Assembly: GCA_905206365.1 (NCBI GenBank)
Contig: CAJLHF010000039.1
Span: 1 to 19,298, forward strand
Length of the DNA stretch: 19,298 bases
Source of the DNA: an uncultured Sutterella sp.
GTDB taxonomy: Bacteria > Pseudomonadota > Gammaproteobacteria > Burkholderiales > Burkholderiaceae_F
Direction of reading: 5' to 3'
Shown here: one piece after another, positions 1-7,848 of the stretch
Position numbering within the stretch: position 1 is the first letter of the stretch
Layout: every line of letters starts with the position of its first letter
Position numbers and translations under genes: made by a program
Notes under the pieces: model-generated
What the model saw: only the letters and a program-made list of their open reading frames with translations
Database searches by the model: none
What the model was told of the DNA's origin: nothing

Positions 1-54
1 GTCTGACGGCTCGGTAGGGAATCTCCGTCCCCTTTAGGGCGGAGAGGATGTCAA
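1..54 (+). mobile_element. Right end of an IS200/IS605-group (IS608-like) element
   Basis: The sequence forms an imperfect hairpin: arm 22-31 pairs with 37-45, with T28 bulged. It is followed by GGATG and TCAA at 51-54. A subterminal hairpin a few bases before TCAA is the layout of the right end of IS608-type elements, where TCAA is the right cleavage site. In TnpB-carrying members this same segment is the 3' part of the guide RNA scaffold, and the flanking DNA from base 55 onward would be the guide. A TGA at 4-6 could be the stop of a tnpB lying to the left, but this cannot be tested here. The call rests on the hairpin plus the terminal tetranucleotide; no transposase sequence is visible. 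Confidence 0.6.
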
Positions 55-69
55 GCTCGGAACCCCCTG

Positions 70-700
70 ATGTCGGCATCGGAAAGCACGCACAACACGG
101 CCATGCCCCTCGGATCGAAAGACTCGAACGAAGAACCGCAGCTCAACGCTCACAAACGCCCGAAAAAGCCCGCCGAAGTGCGCCGGCGGATACTGGAGGT
201 CGCGCAGGAGCTCGCGAGCACGGCGGGCGCCGAAGGGGTGCGATTTTCCGAGGTCGCCAAGCGCGCCGACGTCACGACGGGCGGGATCGTGCACCATTTC
301 CCGAACAAAAACGCGTTGCTTGCAGCCGTGATCGAAGTGCTCGTCGAGGAAATGGAGCACGACGTCGAAGACGCGATCGGACGCGGGGAGCCCGCTCCGT
401 ATCTCGTGACGCGTGTATCTCAAACACACCCTCGCGGAAACCAATGCACGTTTCGCCGCGCTGATGCGGCTCGTTCTCTCGTCGAGCGAGCTCGGGCGCT
501 TGTGGAATGTCGGGTTGGATCGGATGCTCGAGCGCGCCCACCCCACGGACCGCTCCACGAAGGCCTATCTCGTACGCTGTGCCGCGGACGGCCTTTGGCT
601 TGCCGTCTCCGATGCGCACCGCGAGGCCGCGCAAACGCTCGCGAGCGAGATCGACATGCTCGCTGCCGAAGCCATGTCTTCTGCGTCCGAGGCTCTTTGA
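70..700 (+). pseudogene. TetR/AcrR-family regulator, frameshifted
   Basis: The first frame (from ATG 70) encodes a TetR-type DNA-binding domain at about residues 36-96. The recognition segment reads VRFSEVAKRADVTTGGIVHHF and is followed by PNKNALL, as in the family. After codon 412-414 this frame turns into arginine-rich nonsense, while the neighbouring frame opens at 410-413. That frame continues with a normal TetR ligand-domain sequence (VYLKHTLAETNARFAALM) to TGA 698-700. The upstream frame has no stop near the junction and the downstream frame has a TGA at 407-409, so the shift lies within about 407-414. Together the two parts give about 209 residues, a normal TetR length. The start is only 16 bp from the IS end, no good Shine-Dalgarno is visible, and a second ATG exists at 103. 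This is either a real lesion or a sequencing indel. The target is unknown; the next gene is the racemase. Confidence 0.75.
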
Positions 701-899
701 GACCGCCCGGCGGGAAGCCCGTCGATCACGGAATGCCGCGAACGTAACGAAACGTCGCGGTGGTTGCCGATCGTTGCATCGTCCTTCTTTCGGATCCGTT
801 GCGGGAACGGTTGCGCTACGATGATTTCGGGCGCCTTCCCGAGGCGCAACGCGTACGCTGTTACGCGACTCTTACTCTATGAGAAGAAGGAGAAAAACC

Positions 900-1613
900 G
901 TGAAAACCATCGGCATCCTGGGCGGCATGTCCTGGGAATCGACGCTCACCTACTACAAAGTAGTCAACGAACTCGTACGCGACCGCTTGGGCGGGCTCCA
1001 TTCCGCGCAAATCGCGCTGCGCAGTCTCGACTTCGAGGAAATCGAAGCCTGCCAGCGCTCGGGCAACTGGGCCCGGGCGGCGGGGATTCTTGCGGAGGCC
1101 GCGCGCGGACTGGAAGCGGCGGGCGCAGACGTGATTCTCATCGCCACGAACACCATGCACAAGGTCGCGCCCGAAGTGGCGCGCGCCGTCACCGTTCCGC
1201 TTCTTCACATTGCCGAAGCCACGGGCGCCGCGCTCGCGCGTCGCGGGATTCGCAAGGTGGGACTCCTCGGTACCAAGTACACGATGACGGAACCTTTCTA
1301 CAAGTGCCGCCTCGAAGCGCAGAATTTCGACGTACTCGTTCCCGCACCCGACGACATCAACCTCGTCAACCGCGTCATTTTCGACGAACTGTGCCTCGGC
1401 ACCATCCGTCCCGAATCGAAGGTCGAATTCCTTCGCATCATCGACGACCTCCGCCGTAGCGGCGCCGAGGGAGTGATTCTCGGTTGCACCGAAATCGGGC
1501 TTCTCGTCACGCAACAGGACACGGACCTTCCCGTTTTCGACACGACGCTCATCCACGCGGAAGAAGCCGTGCGCTTCGCGCTCGGAGAGAGCACGGACGA
1601 AAAGCAAGAATAA
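900..1613 (+). CDS. ygeA: Aspartate/glutamate racemase family protein, YgeA type
   Basis: This is a PLP-independent amino-acid racemase of the Asp/Glu racemase superfamily, 237 residues, cytoplasmic. It matches the E. coli YgeA pattern closely: GILGGMSWEST at the N terminus, GGLHSAQ near residue 31, ATNTMHKVA at 82-90 and ILGCTEIGLL at 193-202. The catalytic pair is Thr83 and Cys196; as in YgeA, a threonine replaces the first cysteine of classical aspartate racemases. YgeA is known as a broad-range amino-acid racemase, so the substrate here is likely a neutral or hydroxylated amino acid rather than aspartate, but that is inference. I chose GTG 900 because AAGGAG at 887-892 sits 7 nt upstream. 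An in-frame ATG at 879 lacks a ribosome binding site. A strong terminator follows, so the gene is probably monocistronic. Confidence 0.9.
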   Translation: MKTIGILGGMSWESTLTYYKVVNELVRDRLGGLHSAQIALRSLDFEEIEACQRSGNWARAAGILAEAARGLEAAGADVILIATNTMHKVAPEVARAVTVPLLHIAEATGAALARRGIRKVGLLGTKYTMTEPFYKCRLEAQNFDVLVPAPDDINLVNRVIFDELCLGTIRPESKVEFLRIIDDLRRSGAEGVILGCTEIGLLVTQQDTDLPVFDTTLIHAEEAVRFALGESTDEKQE

Positions 1614-1658
1614 GGTCGAGGCATCGTCCTAAAAAAGGCCCCTGCAACAGCACCTGCG

Positions 1659-1697
1659 ACGCCTCCGCTTTTTCCGAAGCGGGGGCGTTCGTTTTTG
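1659..1697 (+). terminator. Intrinsic terminator after the racemase gene
   Basis: A 12-bp stem (1659-1670 with 1677-1688, one G-T wobble) has a 6-nt loop and is followed by a T-rich tail TTCGTTTTTGT. Confidence 0.8.
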
Positions 1698-1815
1698 TCT
1701 CGAACGCTCCTGACCGTTTCAAAGCTTTCGACCGTTTCTCCTCTTTTTTTCAAGTGCCGCCCCGTTTCCCGCGACCTCATGTCGAGTCCGTCCGCCGCAC
1801 GTACCTCGAATTCGC

Positions 1816-1849
1816 TACAATATTCGATTCCGAATTGAACAACTGTTCA
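1816..1849 (+). promoter_or_regulatory. Possible promoter -10 element and operator upstream of the GDPD gene
   Basis: TACAAT at 1816-1821 matches a sigma-70 -10 element in five of six bases. No convincing -35 is seen. Fifteen bases further on is a palindrome, TGAACA-AC-TGTTCA (1836-1849), placed where it would overlap the transcribed start region. This is the shape of an operator for a dimeric repressor. Which protein binds is unknown. Confidence 0.35.
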
Positions 1850-2020
1850 GTTTCTTTTCTCAACCGTTACCTACCGTTTTCCCGAACGCTTCGGCTCACC
1901 CGCAACCCCGTCATGACCCACCGCTCCGACGCAGAAGAAGAAACCGCCGACACTTTGCGTGACGCATCCCGCCGAAAAGACCGACCTGCCGATACGTCCT
2001 CAAGGAAAGCGCAAAGTCCG

Positions 2021-2875
2021 ATGCGAAAGGCGGTACGTGTGATTCTGCGAACCGCCGCGGCGGGTGCGGTGCTCTTCGTCGCATCCTTTGCGTTCCTCGA
2101 AACGAAGGCGGGCTTGTCGAAAATCGTCGACTGGGGGCTTTACGACATCGAGCCCTCCTGCACGTTTTGCGACCGGTTGCCGGACGCATCGGCCCTGGAC
2201 CTCATCGCGCATGCGGGCGGAAAGATCGACGGGTTCACGTACACGAATTCCCGCGAAGCGCTCGCGGCATCGCTCGAAGGGGGGTTCCGCTTCATCGAGC
2301 TCGACCTTCGTCGCACGCTCGACAACCGGTACTTTGCCGCGCACCGCGTGAAGGAATTCAACGCGATGACGGGGTACCCCGAGAATTTCGAGATTCCGCC
2401 CACCTCTTCGGACGTGCGCGAGCGCACGATCGAGGGGAAATTCACGCCGATTCTCCTCGAAGACCTCGTGCCCGTTTTCGAAAAACACCCCGAACGCGTG
2501 CTCGTCACCGACAAGGCGAACCGCTACCGCAAGCTCCTCGACGAGTTCCCGCTGCCCGACCAGCTCCTCGTCGAAGTGCGGAACGTCGACCAGTACGTGG
2601 CGGCCAAATTGGCGGGCGTTCCGAACGTCGCGGTCGACACGGCGGACCCCGACGTGGTGCGCCGCTACGGGATCGAACTCGTCGTCGTTTCGGCGGACCT
2701 TCCCGCCGAAGCGCTCAAGGCGTTGAGCGACACGGGCGCGAAGGTGCTCCTTTCGACCTACGAAAATTGCAACGACATCCCCGAATCCGCCCGGGAGCTC
2801 GCGTCGCTCGCGTACGTGGATACGTGCTCCACGGGCCGAGTCGAGTCCGAAATCGCAGAACGCCGTCGAATCTGA
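2021..2875 (+). CDS. Membrane-anchored glycerophosphodiester phosphodiesterase (GDPD) family protein
   Basis: GDPD-family enzymes hydrolyse glycerophosphodiesters to glycerol 3-phosphate and an alcohol using a TIM barrel with bound metal. From this start the protein has 284 residues. An N-terminal hydrophobic segment at about 5-25 (VRVILRTAAAGAVLFVASFAF) should anchor it or export it to the periplasm. The catalytic signature follows: HAGG (His64), YTNSREAL, ELDLRRTLDN (Glu93, Asp95) and FAAHR (His108). A usual metal-ligand position later in the barrel reads VTDKANR, so the barrel diverges there. The start is uncertain: ATG 2021 begins a clean signal anchor and has AAGGA at 2002-2006, which is 14 nt away and rather far. 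ATG 1913 would add a 36-residue hydrophilic tail and has no RBS. Family membership is firm; the substrate is unknown. Confidence 0.82.
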   Translation: MRKAVRVILRTAAAGAVLFVASFAFLETKAGLSKIVDWGLYDIEPSCTFCDRLPDASALDLIAHAGGKIDGFTYTNSREALAASLEGGFRFIELDLRRTLDNRYFAAHRVKEFNAMTGYPENFEIPPTSSDVRERTIEGKFTPILLEDLVPVFEKHPERVLVTDKANRYRKLLDEFPLPDQLLVEVRNVDQYVAAKLAGVPNVAVDTADPDVVRRYGIELVVVSADLPAEALKALSDTGAKVLLSTYENCNDIPESARELASLAYVDTCSTGRVESEIAERRRI

Positions 2876-2918
2876 CGACATCGAACGAACTCAGCGGGAT
2901 TCCGAGAGACGACCGCGG

Positions 2919-2957
2919 AAAAGGCGGCTGCATTCGTACGGCAGCCGCCTTTTGTTT
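2919..2957. terminator. Bidirectional intrinsic terminator between convergent genes
   Basis: A 13-bp perfect stem (2919-2931 with 2941-2953) has a 9-nt loop. A-rich and T-rich arms let it serve both the GDPD gene (plus strand) and the DUF2156-like gene (minus strand), whose stop lies about 50 bp away. Confidence 0.85.
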
Positions 2958-3004
2958 GTCGGGTTGGTTCGGTCGGGCTTCGCCGTTTTCGTATCCGCGA
3001 CGAA

Positions 3005-3961
3005 TCAGAGCGGGAGAAGCTCCAACACGCCCTTTTGCACGTCGCCGAGCGGCGCCCACTGAAGTTTCGCACGCCGAAGACCGGGTACGTTGATATCCTC
3101 TTCGCGGTTGAGGATGCGAATCTCTTCGGGCAACGACGCCGCAAAAGCCGAAGAAAGCGCCGGATAGACGCCGGGGTCCCGGCGGCCCTTTTCGATGTGC
3201 ACGGCCGCCATGCGAGAGGTGAGCCGCGCGCCGTAGGAAAATCCGTCGACGCGCGCGTCGGGAGTACCGTCGGAGAAGAGAACGCCCCCGAAAAGCGCCG
3301 GGGCGATCTCGGGCGAAAAGGCGCGGTGAATCGTGCCGCGCTCTTCTTCCAGACTCGCGGAAAGCACCCCGCCCTCGGTTTCGGTTGCGTACCAGGCATC
3401 GAGAAATTCGAGGGCCCGTGCGATCGTTTCCTCGTCGACCGTGCCGTCTTCGCGCACGAAGGGTCGAAAGACCGCTTCGGGATTGGCCGTCCGGTAGCGC
3501 TTCGCGAGATTGCGCTTTTTCGCCATCGCACGCCCGTCGAGCGTTTCGATGCGGTCGCGCCGGTAGAGGTAGTCCCAGTCGCCCGAACTCGACACGACGC
3601 GGAAGCGCCGCTCGGGGACCGCACGTTTGACGGCCCGAAGAAGGTCGTCGACGGGACCGTAAAGGCGAAGGGGTTCGGTCCCTTCACGCTTCGCAATGCC
3701 TTCGAGCATCTCGACGTGCCGAGCCGTGAGGTTCGTGCCGATCGGAAGGCAATAGACCGGCTCCTCGACCGAAATCGACACGGTGCGAAGCCACAGGGCG
3801 CCGTCCGTCTCCGCCGCGGCGACACCCCGCTCGATCCCTCGCGTCAGAAGCGACACGATCGAAAGGTTGCAGTCGCCGTTCCCGCCCGCGGGCAGGTAGG
3901 TTTCAAGAAGAGAACGGCTTGCGAGGGTGAGCGGCTGAAAGTCGAGGCTGTCGGAAGACAT
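3005..3961 (-). CDS. DUF2156 / phosphatidylglycerol lysyltransferase C-terminal-like domain protein
   Basis: This is a soluble protein of 318 residues with no signal peptide or membrane segment. It resembles the stand-alone GNAT-like fold found at the C terminus of aminoacyl-phosphatidylglycerol synthases (DUF2156). Support comes from the opening FQPLTLASRSLLETYLP, the DWDYLYRRDRIETLDGRAM region near 128-146 followed by AKKRNLAKRYR, and the closing signature LNREEDINVPGLRRAKLQW at about 284-302. In full-length MprF this domain transfers an amino acid from charged tRNA to lipid. Stand-alone versions lack the flippase half and mostly have unknown substrates, so the exact reaction is not claimed. 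No clear Shine-Dalgarno precedes ATG 3961; no better start is seen. It is convergent with the GDPD gene and divergent from lysR. Confidence 0.75.
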   Translation of the reverse strand: MSSDSLDFQPLTLASRSLLETYLPAGGNGDCNLSIVSLLTRGIERGVAAAETDGALWLRTVSISVEEPVYCLPIGTNLTARHVEMLEGIAKREGTEPLRLYGPVDDLLRAVKRAVPERRFRVVSSSGDWDYLYRRDRIETLDGRAMAKKRNLAKRYRTANPEAVFRPFVREDGTVDEETIARALEFLDAWYATETEGGVLSASLEEERGTIHRAFSPEIAPALFGGVLFSDGTPDARVDGFSYGARLTSRMAAVHIEKGRRDPGVYPALSSAFAASLPEEIRILNREEDINVPGLRRAKLQWAPLGDVQKGVLELLPL

Positions 3962-4149
3962 AAGGAATTTCTAGTGTTCGACGGAAAGGCATAAATTCTA
4001 CCAATTTCCGACCGAGCCGCCCGAGATGAAAGTTCCTCAACCGTTTCCCTATTCCGCCGCCTTGTCGGACTCTCGTATACTTTTTGCCTCAACCACCGCC
4101 TCAGGGCGTTCGCGGGCCTGCTCGTCCGTCGAGCCCCCATTTGACGACC

Positions 4150-5052
4150 ATGCACTACGACCTCACCGACCTTCGCATGTTTCTCGCGCTCGCGCGCACG
4201 CTCAACATGGCGGCCGCCGCCGTCGAATCGGGCCGCTCGACCGCGGCGTTGAGCCAGCGACTCAAAAAGTTCGAAGCCGAAGTCGGCACCCCCCTTTTCG
4301 TTCGCGAAGCGCGCGGCCTGGCCCTCACGACCGCAGGCCACGCCTTGAAACCTCTCGCCGAAGATGTACTCGCGACGAGCGCCCGAATGGAGTCGGCGCT
4401 GGCCGCCTTTCAGCCGGGAAGCCGCCCCGTCGTGCGGATCGCTTCCAATACGTCGGGAATCCAAAATCACCTGCTCCCCGCCGTGGGCGCCTTTTTGCAC
4501 GAACACGCGGTGCGACTCGTCTTTCTCGAGCGGCAAAGCCGAGCCGCCGTCGAGGCCGTATTGGCGGGCGAAGCGGATCTCGCGTTTTCGCTTGAGCGCG
4601 CGGCCCGCGAATTCGAGCCCGAAGCGCACGTCGTTCCCTTTGCAGTCGACCGACACGTACTCGTCGCACAGCCCGACCATCCGCTCGCACGAGAAGAATC
4701 CGTGCGACTTCGAGACATTATCGATTTCCCTTATGTGGGCCTACCCGAAACCGCCCCGATGGGGCGCGCCATGCGGGAGCGCACCCGTGCGCTCGGTCTT
4801 CGGTACGAGCCCGCCGTTGAGGTGCCCTCCTTTTCGCTCATGCTTCGGCTCGTTCTCGACGGGGCGGGCATTGCGGTCGTGCCGCGTTCGGCGCTTCGCC
4901 CGTTCGGCGGGCATGAAGCGCTTTCCGTCGTGCGAATCGAGGAACCCTGGGCCCTGCGCCCGCTCGTTTTTGCCTATGCCGCAGCGCGTCCGCCCGTCGG
5001 GGCCGCGCGTGATTTTCTGGAGTTCCTCGGACGGGACGGTCGCATCGAGTGA
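4150..5052 (+). CDS. LysR-family transcriptional regulator
   Basis: A LysR-type regulator of 300 residues. The N-terminal winged helix-turn-helix at about residues 5-62 reads LTDLRMFLALARTLNMAAAA, then STAALSQRLKKFEAEVGTPLF, with the typical TTAGHAL end at about 60-66. The periplasmic-binding-protein-like effector domain follows from about residue 93 (VVRIASNTSGIQNHLLP), with the typical late segment LVLDGAGIAVVPRSAL at about 236-251. ATG 4150 is chosen because family members start about five residues before the helix; upstream in-frame sequence is not LysR-like. It lies 195 bp upstream of the flavocytochrome gene on the same strand and divergent from the DUF2156-like gene. Either could be its target; the respiratory gene is my preference. 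The effector is unknown. Confidence 0.9.
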   Translation: MHYDLTDLRMFLALARTLNMAAAAVESGRSTAALSQRLKKFEAEVGTPLFVREARGLALTTAGHALKPLAEDVLATSARMESALAAFQPGSRPVVRIASNTSGIQNHLLPAVGAFLHEHAVRLVFLERQSRAAVEAVLAGEADLAFSLERAAREFEPEAHVVPFAVDRHVLVAQPDHPLAREESVRLRDIIDFPYVGLPETAPMGRAMRERTRALGLRYEPAVEVPSFSLMLRLVLDGAGIAVVPRSALRPFGGHEALSVVRIEEPWALRPLVFAYAAARPPVGAARDFLEFLGRDGRIE

Positions 5053-5113
5053 GGTTCCGGCGGTCTTTCCCCGAAGGGTTTCGAGATCGCGCCGTGGCCG
5101 CCGCTTCGCAGTC

Positions 5114-5135
5114 CTTAAGTCTTCGTTAAGTTTTC
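5114..5135 (+). promoter_or_regulatory. Tandem 11-bp repeat upstream of the flavocytochrome gene
   Basis: CTTAAGTCTTC (5114-5124) is followed directly by GTTAAGTTTTC (5125-5135); nine of eleven positions are identical. The spacing of one helical turn is the arrangement bound head-to-tail by OmpR/PhoB-type response regulators. It sits 112 bp before the flavocytochrome start codon. LysR sites usually look different (T-N11-A), so a regulator outside the window is possible. Confidence 0.4.
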
Positions 5136-5247
5136 CCAAAGCGACGCGTACGCCGTAAAGCGTAGAGTGCGCTCATCGCAAAGAACGTCGAAACGCACCG
5201 ATGCTTTCGACGCTTTCAATGCGACCCCACACTCAACGGAGACCCCC

Positions 5248-7053
5248 ATGTTCCAATTGAAGACTTTGATTGCCGCCGTCGGCCTCGCCGTCGCGGGCTC
5301 GACCTTGGCGGCGGGCACCGACCTCGCCTCGTTCCATTCCAAGATGGGCGGTTGCGCCGTCTGTCACGATTCGGCCACGGTGACGGCCGTCACCGTTCCC
5401 GACGACGAACGCGCCCTCAACGCGAAGTGCGTCGCCTGCCACGGCGACTACAAGGCGCTCGGCGAAAAGTCGAAGAATCTCCCCTTCAATCCGCACGCCT
5501 CGCACCTCGGTAACATCAACTGCACCTCCTGTCACACGGCGCACGCCGAGCCGAAGCTCGCCTGCAACGACTGCCATTCCTTTGACATGAAGATGCCTTT
5601 CGCGTCGAAGAGCGCGAAGCCCGCCGACGCAACGAAGGCGGGCGAAGGCTCGTGGGACGAACGCATCGACGAAAAAGCCCTGGCCGCCGCGCTTGCCGCT
5701 CCGGCGCGCGAAACCGTGGACGTTGTCGTGATCGGTGCGGGAAGCACCGGCTACAACGCCGCCATCAGCGCGAAGCGAGCGGGCGCCTCCGTGCTTCTTC
5801 TCGAAAAGCACGCCTTCTCGGGCGGTAACTCGATGCTCGCCGCGGGCGGCTACAACGCCGTCGGCACGAAGCAGCAGGCGAAAAAGGGCGTGCACGACAC
5901 GGTCGAATCCTTCATTGCCGACACGATGAAGGGCGGTCGCGGCAAGAACGACCCCGAGCTCGTTCGAATTCTTGCCGAAGAAAGCGCTGCCGGTATCGAA
6001 TGGCTCGAGTCGCTCGGCGCCAACATGGACGACCTGAAGCGCTCGGGCGGCGCCGCCCACGACCGTACCCACCGTCCTGCGGACGGAAGTTCCGTCGGTC
6101 CTCACATCATCGACGTGTTGCGCGCCGCGGCCGAGAAGGAAGGCGTTCCCGCCCGCGTCAATTCGCGCGTCGTCAAAATCAACCTCGACGCCGATCACAA
6201 GATCGAAAGCGTCATCGTGCACGGGAAGCATTCGGGGTACTACAAAGTGGCCGCCAAGGCCGTGGTGCTCGCAACGGGCGGCTTCGGCATGAACAACGAA
6301 ATGGTGAGCTTCTACCGTCCGACCTTCAAGGGCATGACGAGCTCCAACAACGTGACGAGCACCGGGGACGGCCTTCGCATGGCGCTTAACATCGGCGCCT
6401 CCGCGACCGACATCGATTGGGTGCAAGCTCACCCGACGGTCGGGAAGGAAAGCCGCATCCTGATTTCGGAAACCGTTCGAGGCGTGGGCGCCGTGATGGT
6501 CAACGTCAAGGGCGAACGCTTTGTCAACGAACTCACGACCCGCGATCGCGCTTCGGACGCGATCCTCGCGCAGCCCGAACGCTCCGCCTGGTTGGTCTTC
6601 GACAGCCAGCTCTACAAGAAGGCGAAGATGGTGCGCGGGTACGACCACCTCGGGATGCTTCGCAAGGCCGATACGGTCGAAGGGCTCGCGAAGGCGATGG
6701 GGGCCGATCCGAAGACCCTTGAAAAGACGCTCGCCGACTACAACGCCTACCGTGCGGCCGGCAAGGACGAAGCGTTCGGGCGCGCCGACATGCCGCTCTC
6801 GATCGACAAGGCTCCCTTCTACGCCGTCGCCGTCGCGCCCGGCATTCACCACACGATGGGGGGCGTTGCCATCTCGACCGAAAGCGAAGTGCTCGACATC
6901 CAGAGCCGTCCGATTCCGGGCCTCTACGCCGCGGGTGAAGTGACGGGCGGCGTGCACGGCTTCAACCGCCTGGGCGGGAACGCCGTCGCGGATACCGTGG
7001 TGTTCGGTCGCCGCGCGGGCGAACACGCCGCGAAGTACGCGCTCGGCAAATAA
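5248..7053 (+). CDS. Periplasmic tetraheme flavocytochrome c, fumarate-reductase type
   Basis: This is a 601-residue exported flavocytochrome resembling Shewanella Fcc3/FccA, which reduces fumarate to succinate with electrons passed through four hemes to FAD. A signal peptide occupies residues 1-22 (cleavage near STLAA). Four CxxCH heme sites follow: C36-H40, C61-H65, C92-H96 and C106-H110. The FAD_binding_2 domain begins with VVVIGAGSTGYNA (Rossmann GxGxxG 163-168). Counting against known Fcc3 active-site positions gives a constant offset of 30: His365 to His395, Glu378 to Glu408, Arg381 to Arg411, Arg402 to Arg432, His504 to His534 and Arg544 to Arg574. Thr377 is Ser407 here. Fumarate reduction is therefore plausible, but paralogues reduce urocanate, acrylates and other enoates, so the acceptor is not settled. 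GGAGA at 5238-5242 supports ATG 5248. The quinol-side electron donor is not in the window. Confidence 0.93.
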   Translation: MFQLKTLIAAVGLAVAGSTLAAGTDLASFHSKMGGCAVCHDSATVTAVTVPDDERALNAKCVACHGDYKALGEKSKNLPFNPHASHLGNINCTSCHTAHAEPKLACNDCHSFDMKMPFASKSAKPADATKAGEGSWDERIDEKALAAALAAPARETVDVVVIGAGSTGYNAAISAKRAGASVLLLEKHAFSGGNSMLAAGGYNAVGTKQQAKKGVHDTVESFIADTMKGGRGKNDPELVRILAEESAAGIEWLESLGANMDDLKRSGGAAHDRTHRPADGSSVGPHIIDVLRAAAEKEGVPARVNSRVVKINLDADHKIESVIVHGKHSGYYKVAAKAVVLATGGFGMNNEMVSFYRPTFKGMTSSNNVTSTGDGLRMALNIGASATDIDWVQAHPTVGKESRILISETVRGVGAVMVNVKGERFVNELTTRDRASDAILAQPERSAWLVFDSQLYKKAKMVRGYDHLGMLRKADTVEGLAKAMGADPKTLEKTLADYNAYRAAGKDEAFGRADMPLSIDKAPFYAVAVAPGIHHTMGGVAISTESEVLDIQSRPIPGLYAAGEVTGGVHGFNRLGGNAVADTVVFGRRAGEHAAKYALGK

Positions 7054-7064
7054 CGAAAGTCCGC

Positions 7065-7091
7065 CGTGCGCGTCGACCGGAGACGCGCACG
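7065..7091 (+). other. Hairpin just after the flavocytochrome stop
   Basis: A perfect 10-bp stem (7065-7074 with 7082-7091) has a 7-nt loop and no T tract. It precedes the main terminator by about 20 nt and could stabilise the mRNA 3' end or aid termination. Confidence 0.6.
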
Positions 7092-7109
7092 GGACTGAAA
7101 CAAGGCGAA

Positions 7110-7162
7110 AAAGCCGTCCGTTCGAATGCAATACAAGCTTCCGAACGGACGGCTTTCTTTTT
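7110..7162. terminator. Strong terminator after the flavocytochrome gene
   Basis: A 15-bp perfect stem (7110-7124 with 7142-7156) has a 17-nt loop, an A-rich 5' flank and a TTTCTTTTT tail. It can function in both directions. Confidence 0.85.
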
Positions 7163-7213
7163 CGGATTTTCGTTTCGGGCTACCTTTAGAACCGTCTTTC
7201 AGGGGCTGCGGGC

Positions 7214-7504
7214 TCAACGACCCTTCTTCACCATGCGGACGATTCGTCGCGCAAGTTCGCCCTCGCTCTATTTTGCTTTTGCCAAGAAGTTTCGCCGCAT
7301 CGACCGTGAGGCGTGCTTCGGACTCTCCTTCCGTTCGATGCTCGGTCGTTCGCTCCAAGCCTCGGACTTCCGGATAAAGCGTGCGATCTTCGGATCGAGC
7401 CGCACCGCGAGGGCCTTCTCACGCACTCGTTCGTAAAAGCGAAGTTTCCCCCCGTTCCGCCAGCCTCGGGGAAAAACACGGATCGACCCGCGCGGCCTAA
7501 GCAT
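7214..7504 (-). pseudogene. Possible decayed small ORF, unrecognised
   Basis: One minus-strand frame reads from ATG 7504 to TAG 7268-7270 (78 codons), then continues in frame for 17 more codons to TGA 7214-7216. The second piece (SEGELARRIVRMVKKGR) and the middle (RFYERVREKALAVRLDPKIARF) look like ordinary basic helical protein, which raises the possibility of a gene broken by one nonsense change. There is no recognised family, no clear ribosome binding site, and the N-terminal part is poor. Chance is a real alternative. The stretch from 7163 to 7777 otherwise holds no gene that I can support. Confidence 0.22.
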
Positions 7505-7777
7505 AAAGCCGAATCCCCCTCCCCGACATTTCGCCTAATCCAATTCGCCGAGCATCCTTGAGAGGGCGCAGGACTGGGACGAATTCCGTTTTTTTCATGC
7601 GTTCGCCCCTGAAAACCCGACACAAGAAATCGAATTGCTCCGATAGAGTGAAAGAACCGCGACGCAACTTGAGTGCCCGCAGCCGCCCGAATCCTTTCAA
7701 TCACGGGGCGAGCCTGAGGGCCCGCGCGCGGGACATTCTCACCGAGGGTTCACCCCCTCACCTTTGGAACAACAGCC

Positions 7778-7843
7778 ATGACCCGAATGAACTTCCGCTT
7801 TGGGTTCCCGGCCGCAAAACGACCGGGATTTAGTAAGGAGTAA
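7778..7843 (+). CDS. Possible 21-codon leader ORF ending on the transporter's ribosome binding site
   Basis: ATG 7778 opens MTRMNFRFGFPAAKRPGFSKE and stops at TAA 7841-7843. Its last two sense codons (AAG GAG) are the Shine-Dalgarno of the transporter gene, whose ATG is 6 nt after the stop codon's first base plus two. A 6-bp hairpin (7806-7811 with 7823-7828) lies within the ORF, just before that RBS. This layout would let ribosomes on the leader control access to the downstream start. The leader's own RBS is weak, so translation is unproven. Confidence 0.3.
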   Translation: MTRMNFRFGFPAAKRPGFSKE

Positions 7844-7848
7844 CTACC

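Noticed and set aside
70..700. Programmed frameshift in the TetR gene
   Set aside because: There is no slippery heptamer or stimulatory structure at 400-415, and TetR genes are not known for programmed shifting. A mutation or sequencing error is simpler.
5233..7131. Long minus-strand open frame (about 630 codons) opposite the flavocytochrome
   Set aside because: It has a His/Arg-rich composition without motifs and is the antisense shadow of a GC-rich gene whose heme and FAD motifs are unambiguous.
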